The notes below the pieces were generated by a model. It saw only the letters and a program-made list of their open reading frames with translations. It had not been told where the DNA came from and did not search any database. DNA of 13,074 nt, from contig CAMWHH010000008.1 in assembly GCA_947174035.1 (NCBI GenBank), forward strand, positions 1 to 13,074, in the 5' to 3' direction. This DNA comes from an uncultured Mycoplasma sp. (GTDB taxonomy: Bacteria; Bacillota_I; Bacilli_A; Mycoplasmatales; Mycoplasmoidaceae). Each line of letters begins with the position of its first letter. The stretch's first letter is position 1. This document shows positions 1 to 11,483 of the stretch, piece by piece. The position numbers and the translations under genes were made by a program.

Positions 1-51
1 TATGGATATTAAATGTGTTACTATAGTGTTGCACTTCAAATTTCACTCAAG

Positions 52-85
52 GAAAAAGAAAAACACTAATTTGTTTTTCTTTTTT
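52..85 (-). terminator. Terminator hairpin after the lipoprotein operon
   Basis: A 13-bp perfect inverted repeat (AAAAAGAAAAACA / TGTTTTTCTTTTT) with a 6-nt loop lies 16 nt past the stop codon of gene C, extendable by one G-T pair. The arms are purine- and pyrimidine-pure, so either strand gives a T-rich 3' arm and the element could work in both directions. The remaining bases 1-51 hold no gene I can recognise. Confidence 0.65.
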
Positions 86-101
86 AACTTAATTTACTAT
101 G

Positions 102-3100
102 TTATGCATCACTATTTGTGTTTGAATTAATATTTTTTCAATTACTAATTCAAATAATTCCATTTTGTGAAAAAGCATTGTATGCTCTAATATCATAAAC
201 TTCAAATCGGTTTTTATTAATTATTTGTGCTAAAAAAGTTTCAGTATTTTTACTTGCAAATTGAACTAGTAAGTTACAAATTATTTCATTTGCAAACTTA
301 TAACTATTTTGATCGTTTTCTTTAGCACCTAAAGCTTTTTGTAAACTAGCAAATGAAGCAAAATCATCATAATTTAATTGATAAGCTAATGTACCATATT
401 TAGTTGCTGAAGACAATGTGCTAGAATAAGCATTTATAGTTGTTGAATTATTTTCACCACTTATTTCTTCTCCAACATAACCATCAAATTTAGTGAAATA
501 ATTATCTGGTAAAGTTTCAACTATTTTAATTAATTCACTTTTCTTTTCAGATAGTTTTAATAAATTATTTTCTATTGTAGTTGCAAATGAATAATTGTAA
601 TTTGTTAAAGTATCTAAATTTGAAGCTAAATTTGATAAATCACTAAAATTTTGAGTATTATTAATAATTTTTATTAAAGCTTCTTTGTTATTTCCATAAC
701 TATATAAACACCCATTCAAATTAATGTTATTATTGTAGGTTTTAGTAAATAAAGCATCAACTACATCAGAACTTAAACTATTGTTGTTATATGTTTGCAG
801 TCCCATAAAACCTAATAAATTATTACCACTTGTAGAAGATGATGTTGCTATTAAATAATTTGTATTTAATGTTGATTGATAAAAACTATCAGAAATAATA
901 TTGTTAGTTAAAGCAGATGTTGATGGAGTGGTTGTTGAACTATTATTACCAATATTTGTAATTGCTTTACCATAATAAGAACCATAAATAGAATTGTTAA
1001 TATTAGTATAAATTTTTGATTGATCTATTAAAGACTGTGAAGTTAAAGTTGTAGTACTACTGTTTAAAATAGTATTAGAAGAATTTTCTCATACAACAAA
1101 ACCATTTTCATTAAGCAAAGTGTCTTTCATGTATTTCAAGAAATTTGCAAAATTATTTTCCATTAAATATTTAACTACTGAAACTAAATTGTATAAAGCA
1201 TTAAAATTGCTAACTTGAATTAAATATTCACTTTGATTTTGTTCATTTCATAAATCAAAACTGTACTTTCTAATACTTGTTAAAACATCATCATTTTTAG
1301 CCACATCAGTTTTTGTATTTGAAGTTGTCCCATAACTGAAAAGACTATTAGTTTCTTTTTGATAATTTGTCATAAAAAAGAAATTATCAAGTGCAGTTTT
1401 TAAATAATTTTGTAAATCAGTAACACTTGTATTATCTTCGCTATTTGCACTTTTAAAAGGATTTGTTTTTAAGTTAAAAGTGTAATTGCTAGTTGAATAA
1501 AAATCACCTAAATATTTTTCAAAAACTGGTTTTTTAAGTAAATTAGAAACAAAATCACTATCAGATAAAACACCAGTTAATGCATAATTAACATAACTAT
1601 TTGTTGTGTATAAATATTGAGAATATTTATCATATTCAGCAGGTTGAACAACTAAAGAATTTGTTACACTAGATAAAGCATTTAGTACAGTGTTGTATAA
1701 ACTAGTGGTAACTTTATTGTTACTATTTGAATTAACAGAATTTGTATGTTCAGTTTCAAAAGGATTAATACTTGTTGATGATAATAAAGCATTTTCATAT
1801 AAAAAGTTTTGATTGACTGAATAGTAATCAGCTTGTTCACTTTTTGCATATTGGTAGTTATAATTTGAAGCTAAACCATTGTTATAAACACTATAACCAT
1901 AATTTTGATTATAAGTTTTTTTAGAATCATACATTTTTTCAGCAGCAACTTTTGCTTTGTCATAATATCCAACAGTTGGTGAAAAATTAGAAACTGCTGA
2001 TGCTAAAGTTTTATCTGGTTCACTAGAATTCAATGTATTCAAATTAAACATTGTTTGGTTAAAATTAGTTCCATCAATTCCTGTGTGATTACTCAATAAA
2101 GCAAATTGGTAAATTAATCAGTTTACATTTGATTTAAAAAAATTTGTAAGTTCTGTTGATAAATCAACAGTAAAATTCTGGTTTGAATATTTATTCAGTA
2201 GGTAACGATATAAAACAACAAGTGCTGAATTTAATTTTTTTTGTGAAGTGTTACTACCTTTACTAATTAAACTATCACCATCTAATGAAGCAGCATAAAC
2301 TCCATCTTGAGATCTAAAGAAAATAAATTTATTTAAAGAATTACTATATTCATTGCTGCTATCTATTTTGACTGTTCCAGGAATAAAATTATCTATAACA
2401 TAAACATTTTGATTTGTTAAATCCTTTAAAGCACCATCTTTATTAATGATATTTTTTAAATAATCAGATGATAACTGCAATGGTGTTATTTGATTGTTAC
2501 TAGTAGTAGTATTTGTATAAGGATTAGTAGTATTAATAAAATTTGCAGACAATAAATCTAAACCTTTGTTGTCAGTAGAAGTTAAATCAATATTGTGTGA
2601 TATAGAATTGTTAATATCAGTAAGTTGACTAGTATTTTTACCATATATGTATGAAACAGCTGCTGCAAATTCACTACCTTCATCTGAAAATAGTGTGCTA
2701 TTTTTTACTAATTTAGAAGTAACTGCATTATCAGAAATAATTAAAGGAATTGATTTAAGTCCTGTATCTGAATCAGTTTCATAATTAGTTACTTCATTTT
2801 TAGTGTTACTGTCAGTGAATTTACTTCCAGATAAAAAATTAATGAATTTTGAAAGAGTTCCTTCATTGGTATTTGTTGCATTTTCATTTCCAAAATATGG
2901 AAAAGCATAAGTTCCAGCATTTGATGGTGTATCACTACTAGAAGTATCACCACCATCAGTTGCAGTATCATCATAAAAACTTATTTTTCTTTTCAATGAA
3001 ACAGTATTGCTATTTGTAGTAGTTTCTGTTGGAGTAGTTTGTGATTGATCACCACCTCCACTTGCATCAGGGTTTTGACTATCACCATTATCTGGATTTT

Positions 3101-3920
3101 CTGGTGTTTTATATAAACTATTTATTCCTAAAGGATCACTAGGTGTAGAGTAATTTCACTGAACAAAATCTACAACATAAGGATTTTCATATTCAGCATA
3201 TTTTTGAAAAACAAAATCTTGAAAAGATGCAAATTCAACATCAGGTCTTTGGTTAGAAGAACTTAGTAAATCAATTCGATTATCAAATTTAAATTTATAA
3301 TCAGAAGTTGCATTAGTTAATTTAGCAGTGCTTTTTAAAGCATTTAAAATGTTTTCTTCTGTTGGGTTATACTCTACATTTCCAGTTTTAGTATTATAAA
3401 CTGAAACATATAGTGTAGAAAACAATTTATCAGTAAAAGTTGATCTTGCTAAACTATTTAATTTTTTTTGAATATATGCATTTTTATTACCACCGTTAGG
3501 ATCTAAAATTTCTTGTTGAAACTTCAATTCCCAATCATTACCATACATGTCTTTATAATTTTTTATTGAATCTTCATATTCAATATTAATTTTTTCTTTT
3601 TCATTATCTAATAAATCTTTGTATTCACTATTTCTTTGTGAAAGTGTAACTAATCAATTATAAAGAATTTCATCAACTACACCTTCAAAGTATCATTGAA
3701 AGCCACCTGACGTTTTTAAAGCTTCATTAGCTATTTGAGAAAGTGAAAAACTGCTAGTAAAAGCACTACCAGTATTATTTACTAAATATGAATTATTAAT
3801 AAGATTTTGATCAACACTACCACAAGCTGTTACAACAACTGGAACTGCTGTTAAACTCAAAAATAAACCATATTTAATTAATTTTGTTTTTTTAAATTTT
3901 TTATTAAATTTTAATTTCAT
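102..3920 (-). CDS. Large surface lipoprotein C (MG307-like paralogue 3)
   Basis: Lipoprotein of 1272 aa; function unknown. A Lys-rich N-terminus and hydrophobic core end in VTAC, so Cys33 should be lipidated. Motifs in order: KFQQEILDPNGGNKNAY (133-149), NPYVV (246-250) followed by WNYSTP (255-260), a long linker rich in Ser, Thr, Asp, Gly, Asn and Pro (about 271-337), PYFGN (341-345), NVYVIDNFIP (505-514), FRSQDGVYAASLDG (535-548), SALVVLYRYL (565-574), NYGYSVYNNGLA (673-684), KYSQYLY (765-771), YLKTALDNFFFM (839-850), LNGCLYSYG (1068-1076) and VYDIRAY (1241-1247). It has fewer TGA-coded Trp (about 8) than A or B and also uses TGG (Trp130). Divergence from A and B runs along the whole length, so the duplications look old. 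As the last gene of the operon, it is followed by a hairpin after its TAA stop. Confidence 0.9.
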
Positions 3921-3925
3921 ATTTT

Positions 3926-3933
3926 CACCTTTT
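3926..3933 (-). promoter_or_regulatory. Shine-Dalgarno site of lipoprotein gene C
   Basis: AAAAGGTG lies 5 nt before the ATG at 3920, inside the 27-nt spacer after the TAG of gene B. It matches the mollicute anti-Shine-Dalgarno (AGGTG type), supports this start, and supports reading C from the A-B-C mRNA. Confidence 0.75.
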
Positions 3934-3947
3934 CACTTTCTCAAATT

Positions 3948-6900
3948 CTAACTAGATTGATCTTTATAATTTAAAACTCATCTAGAACCCAACTGACTAT
4001 TTAACCTTATGTCATAAACTGTAACTTTGTTAGTTGATGTAACATTTGAAATAGCTGAAGTTTGAATTGAAGTATCTGTTGCCATTTGAACAACTAAATT
4101 TCAAAATAAATCATTTGCTTGTTTATCACTATTTGTGTTTGTAGTTGAAGTACTTGTTTGATTTGGGTCATTAGTAGTAAAAGCAGTTTTTAAATAATTT
4201 AAAAATTCTGTGGCTGAAGTTAAATTATTTTCACTTAGTTGAATAACATATGAAGCATATTTATACCCACTAATTGCATCAGATTCTTCAGTATATAACT
4301 CTTGTTGTACATAACCTTGTTTTGGTTTAAAAGCTTCATCTTTAATCTTTGAAGTGTCATTAATAATAGTAGTTAAATTTTGTTGCATCTGAGTTAAATT
4401 ACTTGCATTTGCTACACTTGAAATATCAACATTAAATAACTTTTGAATGTTATTTGCTAATGATAAAACTTGTGAAGAAGAGTAATTTTTAACCATATTA
4501 ACTAAATTTTCTCGATTTTCTGAAAAACCATATAGTAAGCCTTTTTGATCTGAAGACTGATTAGTAAATAAAGTATTTTCTAAAGTTTTAGTAATGTTTT
4601 GTGAACTCGAATTTGTTTGAATACCTTGAAAATTTAACATATCTGAAACATGAGTGTAATACGAGGATAAATAACTATCATTCACAAAAGCAGAACCAAC
4701 AGTATCTACAACACTTTGACTAGAACTAAGTGGATAATATGGAGAACCTTGAGAATTATTTACATTTGAATAAACATTAGCACTTTGATACAGTAATTCA
4801 TTAGGTTTTTTGTTTTCAACATTTTTTTGATTTTTTGAATCAAGACTTGTTTCTCAAACTAAAAATGATAAACGCGTATCTGCAGTTGAAAGTTTACTTG
4901 ATAATTGTGATAAAAATACTTGACCATCATTAGCCATTAAATAATCAATTGTTGATAAAAGTGTCAAAAAGTTTACATAATTATCAGCAGGAATTGCATT
5001 TAATTCTATATTTTCATTAATTCACAAATCTTTTCTGTACTTATTCAAATTATCATATGTAATAGTTGGTAAACTTGCTGTTGTTGTTGTAGAAGCTCCA
5101 AAATCAAAAGTTTGAGTTTGTTTTAAATTAACTCATTTACTTGAACTGTTTTGGAAATTAGAATTGAAAAAGTAATTTGATAAAGCACTATTAATGTATG
5201 TGCTCACATCAACATTGTTAAAATCGTATTTATTTACATCATATAATTGTGGAATTATATAATCATAAGTACTTAAATTAAACTTATCTTTCAATCCGCT
5301 TTGTAATAAAACATTTTTCTTAATCAAATCTGATAATAAATTACCATCATTACCAACAGCTAAAATTGCTTGGTTTATAAAAAAATCATCAGTGTAGATA
5401 TATTGACTGTATTTAAAACCTTCAAAATCTGATTTTAAAGGTCCAAAAGATTTACTAGCAATATATGAACTAATATCAGTATTTAATTTTTTATAAACAC
5501 CTTTATCACCATAAGGATCATTTAAATCAATATCTTTTAAAGACTGATCGTTTGCACCAAAAGGATTTTCTAACTTTAAAGAATCTAATGCAGTATAATG
5601 ACCAATATTACCAGCAGTAGTTGTATCTTTGGTAACAGTAGCAGTAAAAGGATATGGGTATCTTGCAGCTAATCCGTTAAAAAGTGATTTTGTGCCATAA
5701 TTTGAAGCTAACCCTAATTTATCAGATGTATCATACTTATTTTTTGCTTCAAAAAGATTTGTTTCATAATTTTCAATTCTTTTATATCTGCTACTAATAT
5801 ATGCATAGTTAGCTAAATCTTGTAAGACTGTTAAAGCATTATTATCACCACTTAAAAAGCTAAAATCAAATAAACTTTGATTGGTTTCTAATTGTGCATA
5901 TTTTGTAATTAATCAATCACGATTATCATCAAAAAAAGTTTTTAAAGTTTGTGGTAAATCAATTGAAAAACCAACATTTGCATTAGACTTGTTTTGTAAG
6001 TAACGGAATAGAACAATATTACCTGCTCGTTTTTTTGCATCAGTTAAAGTAGTTGCTTTTGAAATATATACTTCACCATCCAAAGCAATAGCATATACAG
6101 CAGTATCATCTCTCAAAAATAAAACATTACTTAAATCTGTGTTATCTGTTGGAATAAAAGCATCAATAACATATAATCCATTACTAGAGTTGTAATTATT
6201 ACTACTACCAGTAGTAGTGCTACTTAATTGTGAATAAGCAGTTGTAGATAAAATTTGCTTTACTTGTTCATCTAAAATTTGAGTATATAAAACATTTGTA
6301 TTGTTAGAAGAACTTGTATCAGTAGTGTTATTTTTAAAACCATCAGCACTAACACTAACAAAATTAGAAGTAATTAAATCAAATGGTAAGTTTGTTTCAG
6401 TGATTAATGCTTTACTAATTTGTTTTCTAACTTCATCATTAACTTTTGCATCGCTACTATAAGCAGTATTAAATAAAAAAGTAGATGCTATTGATAAATT
6501 TGATGAAATACTTGTATAAGAATTAACATTATTAATCAATTTATAACTACTTGAATCTGATGAATAACCATATTTATTTAAATTAATTAATCCCAATTCT
6601 TCATTTGCATTCTCGTTTTCTAGAAAACCATTTTTAGAACTATTTTTGAAATTAATAAATTTTTCAACATCTGAATAACTATCATTTGTTTTTGCTGCAC
6701 TAAAATATGGAAATTTGTAACTTGCACTAACTGTTTGGTTAATTGCATCTTTACCAATGGCATTAGGATTATAAATTGATTCTAATCCATCAGCTGGATT
6801 AGAATAATTTCATTGCGAATAACTAATAATAAAAGGATTTTCTGATTGAACTCATTGATCAAAAATAAATTGTTGAAAATTTGCATATTCATTAGCAACA

Positions 6901-7553
6901 TAATTATCAATTTGACTATTATTTGTACCATTTTTATTAAACTTAAAAGAAATATCACTTGAATCTTGTAATGCTTTTTCAAGATTTGCTTGATTAGCTG
7001 GAACAAAATTACCAGTTTTATCAACTAAAGAAAGATAAAAATTAGAAAACAAATCAGATGCAAAAGATGAACTTGCTCATTCTAATCATTTTTGTTTTTT
7101 TCAAGCATCTTCATTTCCACCATTAACATCTAGTTCATTTTGTTGAAACTTTAATAAAAAATCATTTCCGTTAGACTCTTTTGAAGAATCATATACACTT
7201 TTATAATCATCATCAATTTTTTGTTTTTGAACTTCTCAAAGTCTATGATAACCATCTTTATTGTTTGACAAATCATTGTTATTTGCTAAGTTTGAATATC
7301 ATTGGTAAATTGCTTGATTATTAAGTTGATTGTGTCATTTCTTAGACCCAGTTGTAGTTGTTAAAGAATATTTAGCTAAATCAGATAAATCTAAATTATT
7401 TGTTAATCTTAAACCATTACCTTTTGACACTAAATTATCCAATAAAGTAGAAGAAATCTCACTAGAACAAGATGTTAAAACTGTTGGAACTACTGTAATT
7501 GCTCCAAGCGATAAAATTAAAGGTAAAAACTTTTTAAATTTTAATTTGTTCAT
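3948..7553 (-). CDS. Large surface lipoprotein B (MG307-like paralogue 2)
   Basis: Lipoprotein of 1201 aa, the shortest of the three; function unknown. The signal peptide ends in LTSC with lipidation at Cys29. It shares the whole motif order of A and C: KFQQNELDVNGGNEDAW (135-151), NPF (239-241), W.Y..P...LESIY (248-261), PYF (282-284), GLYVIDAFIP (459-468), LRDDTAVYAIALDG (480-493), RAGNIVLFRY (509-518), NYGTKSLFNGLA (618-629), KYSQYIY (714-720), YINSALSNYFFN (786-797), GLLYGF (1005-1010) and VYDIRL (1179-1184). The segment between SLY/SIY and PYF is only about 20 residues, against about 70 in A and C, so the flexible linker is missing. At least 14 in-frame TGA codons encode Trp and no TAA or TAG interrupts. 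It starts 21 nt after A with a strong Shine-Dalgarno and stops 27 nt before C, so it is co-transcribed. Confidence 0.9.
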
Positions 7554-7559
7554 TTTCTT

Positions 7560-7565
7560 CTCCTT
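7560..7565 (-). promoter_or_regulatory. Shine-Dalgarno site of lipoprotein gene B
   Basis: AAGGAG sits 6 nt before the ATG at 7553, within the 21-nt spacer after the stop codon of gene A. It fixes the start of B and shows that B is translated independently from a shared mRNA. There is no room for a separate promoter in the spacer. Confidence 0.85.
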
Positions 7566-7574
7566 AATTAACTA

Positions 7575-10500
7575 CTATGTAGTTGGTTGAGTTGTTGTTT
7601 CACCACTTGTAGAATCGCTACTTGTAGAGAATGGATTGGTTACTTTTCAATCTAATATTCACTCAACTCCTAAAAACATATAAAGTCTGACATCATATGC
7701 TTTTATTTTTCCTTTTTCTACCAAAATTAAATTAATAATTCTATCTTGCAAACTTGAATCAACTGCTTGTTGAATAACTAAATTACTCAATATATCAAAA
7801 GCACTTTCACTATTAGTATCATCAGTTTGGTTAACAGATAAAGCTTTTAACAAATCACTGTTTGATAATAAATCATATCTGCTTAGTTGAATGACATATG
7901 CAGCAAATTGAAGTAATGGTTGACCAGAATCCGATAATAAACCATTATTATTTGTTTCAGTTGAATATCCTTCATTTAAAATTCCAAATCTTTGTGAAAA
8001 AACTTTAGTTGAGCTTAAACTAGCATTTAAATTAGTAACAGCTCTAATTAATTTTTCTTTTTTCTCTTTCAAAGTAATTGTTTTATTTTCAGCAACTTCT
8101 TTTAATTGATTTTGTTTTAATTTAGAAGCCAAATCATTTGCAATTGTATTAATGCCTTCAACTGTTTGTGTGTTTTGAATAACTTTAACAACAGTTTCTA
8201 AATCTGATCCATACCCATATAAGATTCCGTTTAAATCTTTGTTATCTAGTGTTGGCGAAGTGAATAATCTATTTGAAATGATTGAATTTAAATTATTTGT
8301 ACTACTTCTTTGTAATCCTAAAAAACCAGACATATTATTGCTTACTGAATAATATGTAAGTGCTGCAGCAGAATCTTGATATGAAGAATAAATTCCAATA
8401 TTTGGATTAGAACTGTTTGTTCATTCTGAATTTTTTAACTCTTCTTGATAAGTTACAGTAAGTGGGCTCTTAGTAGCATTAGATTCTTGGTTAGTTATTT
8501 TATAACCACCAATGTATGAAGAAAAGTAACTATTGTTAACATTTCTATTAATTTTACTAGCAGACATTAAAGCACTTGCTGAATTATTTTGATCTGTTTC
8601 TTTTTCTAATGCTTTGTTTTCTGAATTTTGTCAAACAACATAAGCATCTTCACCATTGCCAATTAATGAAGTCATTTGTTTTAAAAAGAAATCAAAATCA
8701 TTTTCTACCATAAATTTAGTAGTAGCTACAGTAGTGTATAATTTGAAATAATTTTCAATCGCAGTTGATGTTAAAACAGCATTTTCTGATTTTCATAATT
8801 TAACTTTATAATTTTGTAAAATTTCATTCAAATCAGTACCTTCTGTATTGTTAGTTATTCGAGTATCTCATTTTTGATTATCATCATTTCCTAATTTTAA
8901 TCATTTTATCTGTGCTGAATCAAAAGAACTATTGAAGAAAAAATTTGACAAAGCATAATTTAAATATTTAGAAATATCAACAGTTTTTGAATTATAAGTA
9001 ACATTTAAAGTACTAAATTTTAAGTTATCAAAATCAAAAAAATCACCAATGTATTTTTTCAAATAATTCATTTTACTCAAATTTGGTAAATTACTTCCCT
9101 CATTAGAATACGCTAATAAAGCTGCATTAACATAACTAGAATTTGAATAAATAAATTGTGAATATTTAAATCCTTCAAATGCTAAATTTAATGTTGTTAA
9201 TTCATTTACTAAAGCTTGTAAATTAGAGTCTAAAATTGTCAAACTAGTAAAATCTGATCCATCATAATTTTTTTGACCATTACTAGATGTAGAAAAAGGA
9301 TTTAAAGTTGAACTAACAGTTGTAGCAATTTGAAAAGAAATATTTTTATTTGAATCATAAGTGTTTGCATCGTTTTCAGAGAAATTACTATAAATTCATG
9401 GAGCTGCTAAACCATTTTCATAAACACTTGTTCCATAATTTGCACTATATGTATTTTTACCATTGATTAAAGCTTCATTATATTCATCAACTTTTTTATA
9501 AAAACTAATTTCATGTAAAAAGTTATTTATTGCATTTGCAGCGTTTTTTTCATTTTCAGATAAATTCAAATCATTTAAATTAAATAAAATATTATCTTGT
9601 TTAGAAGAAGCATATAAATAAATTAACCAACTAATGTTACTTTGATAAAAAGTTTTTAGTTCAGATTGTAAATCAATAATAAAAGAATAAGAAGAATCTT
9701 TAGAATTTAATCCATTATATAAAGTTCTAAATAAAACAACCTGACCAGCTCTTTTCTTTTTTTCAGCAGCTGATAAACTAGAAGTTGCTGTTGTTGAACC
9801 ATTAATATAGTTATATCCATCAATTGTAATAGCATGAACTCCAGCAGAGTTTCTTAATAACATATAATTTGTTAAATTTTTATTCTTAGGAAGAAATGAA
9901 TCAACAACATATAAGTCTTTATCTCTTAATTTATTAAGATCACCATTTTGATTAATGATTTTATTAACATATGATTTATCTAATTTTATTTGGTATTGAT
10001 CACCATCAGTAAAAATTGAACTAGTAGAAATAAATTCATTAGAAATCGTATCTAATCCTGTGTTGGCATCATTGTTTATTGATAAAGAACTTGCTAAATC
10101 TTTTTGAATTTTTGTGTCAATGTTTGGGATTCCGCTATTTGAAGAACCATTAGTTTCACTTTTAAAATTAACATCTGTTGCAGCATTACTATTTCTTCAA
10201 AATAAATAACTTGAAGCAGCAGCAAATTCTATATATAAATCAGAATATATAGAATTATTTTTAGCAAGAATAAAAGTTGAACTGTCATCAGTATAACTTG
10301 TTGGAATGTATAACAAACCATATCCATTTGTATCATAACTTGATTTAAATGGTATTTTAGTAGTAGAAGATGTAGAAGAAGAATCACTTGGTAGTTTAAC
10401 AGTTGAATCAGTTGCTGAATCAGCTTGGTTTATAAAACTTACAAATTTAGAAACTGTACCACTTGTAGAACCTATTGCATCATTACCAAAGTACGGATAT

Positions 10501-11483
10501 ATATAACTTGCAGCTGTAGCTGTAGTAGTTGTGCCACTATCACCGCTATCACCAGATTCTCCAGTTTCAGAATCACCTGTTGTATCATCTTTATAATTTA
10601 TAGCAAAGTTGTTTCTTTGAATATTTTGAAGATTAGAACTAGTTGTAATGTCAGTTGGAGTAGAAGAATCATCAGGATTTTCTGTAGTAGTAACACTTGT
10701 TGCATTTGTATATAAAGAACCTAAGCCTTGAGGAGGTGTTCCATATTTTCAAAGCGACATATCTACTACATATGGATTTACAATTTGAACATACTGATCT
10801 CAAATAAATTGCATAAAATCAGCATATGCTTTATCAATTACATCATTCGATAGTGATGAAGAACTATCATTAGCTGGAAAACCAAAGATTAAATTTTGTT
10901 TTTCTAAAGCATTATAAATATCTGTAACATTTACATTACTTATATTTGATGGATTCACAATTGTCCCATCATCTTTTTTATAAGTTAAATAACTCTTATT
11001 AAATAAATAAGTTTCAAATTGACTAATTGCTCAAGAATTTCATTGACTTTGCTTATAAGCTTGTTCACTACCACCAGAACTGTCCAAGACTTCTTGTTGG
11101 AATTTTAAAGCTCAATCATCTTTATATTTTGTTTGGTAGTTTTTAACCAAATCTTTATAGTTATCTTCAATCAATTTATTTTGATTAATAAAAGAATTTT
11201 TGAAATTAATATTAGTTGTTTTACTAAGTTTTTCTAATCATTTAAAAACTAGCTGGTTTGTAATTTCACTTAAATAAGCTTTCATTCCAGTATCACTTTT
11301 TAAAGAAGACAAAGCATAGTCTTTTAAACTAGTATTTTCATCAAGATAGGTTCCTTGTTGTTTAGAAACTGTTTTATCAAAATAATTTGTTTGAGCAGAA
11401 CAAGATGCTAAAAAAATTGGCAAAATACCAAAAAAAGATATTGCAGAAAATTTTCAAATTTTTTTATTCTTTTTAATTTTCAT
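7575..11483 (-). CDS. Large surface lipoprotein A (MG307-like paralogue 1)
   Basis: Predicted surface lipoprotein of 1302 aa, function unknown. The basic N-terminus (MKIKKNKK), hydrophobic core and lipobox LASC give lipidation at Cys28, so the mature chain should sit outside the membrane. Motifs shared with B and C in order: KFQQEVLDSSGGSEQAYK (127-144); NPYVV (236-240) then W.Y..P...LGSLY (245-258); a Ser/Thr/Gly/Asp-rich linker (259-327); PYFGN (330-334); DLYVVDSFLP (523-532); LRNSAGVHAITIDG (543-556); RAGQVVLFR (578-586); NYGTSVYENGLA (682-693); KYSQFIY (773-779); YLNYALSNFFFN (840-851); GFLGLQ (1053-1058); LNGILYGYG (1084-1092); AYDVRLY (1262-1268). About 16 TGA codons encode Trp against a single TGG that I found. 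The ATG at 11483 starts the only complete signal peptide. It lacks a Shine-Dalgarno sequence, having AAAAAAATT before ATG. First gene of a three-gene operon. The MG307/MG309/MG338 family is a tentative match. Confidence 0.9.

Larger units (their letters stand above)
102..11483 (-). repeat. Tandem array of three divergent paralogous genes
   Basis: Genes A, B and C are head-to-tail copies of one ancestral gene of about 3.6-3.9 kb. Similarity is visible at protein level through a dozen short motifs in the same order. I did not see long identical DNA stretches, so this is an old gene-family expansion, not a recent duplication. Confidence 0.85.

Noticed and set aside
2..130. Plus-strand ATG frame from position 2
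   Set aside because: It runs through the terminator hairpin and overlaps the end of gene C, with no coding character.
5079..5090. Trinucleotide run (TGT)4 as a phase-variable repeat
   Set aside because: Only four units, in frame, encoding Thr in a Ser/Thr-rich stretch; length change would not switch the gene off.
6201..6218. Perfect 8-bp palindrome ACTACTAC-CA-GTAGTAGT
   Set aside because: Inside gene B and fully explained by alternating Ser (AGT) and Thr (ACT) codons.
7330..7590. Plus-strand open frame of 86 codons over the A/B junction
   Set aside because: It is antisense to the signal peptide of B and the end of A, has no recognisable domain or Shine-Dalgarno, and is explained by the codon bias of the genes opposite.
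10425..10715. Plus-strand open frame of 96 codons rich in Cys, Ile and Ser
   Set aside because: It lies antisense to the Ser/Thr/Asp linker of protein A; its Cys/Ser composition is simply the reverse complement of Thr/Ala codons (ACA, GCA).
102..11483. Decayed pseudogenes or frameshifted fragments
   Set aside because: All breaks are TGA in a single frame per gene; reading code 4 gives three full-length proteins with conserved termini.
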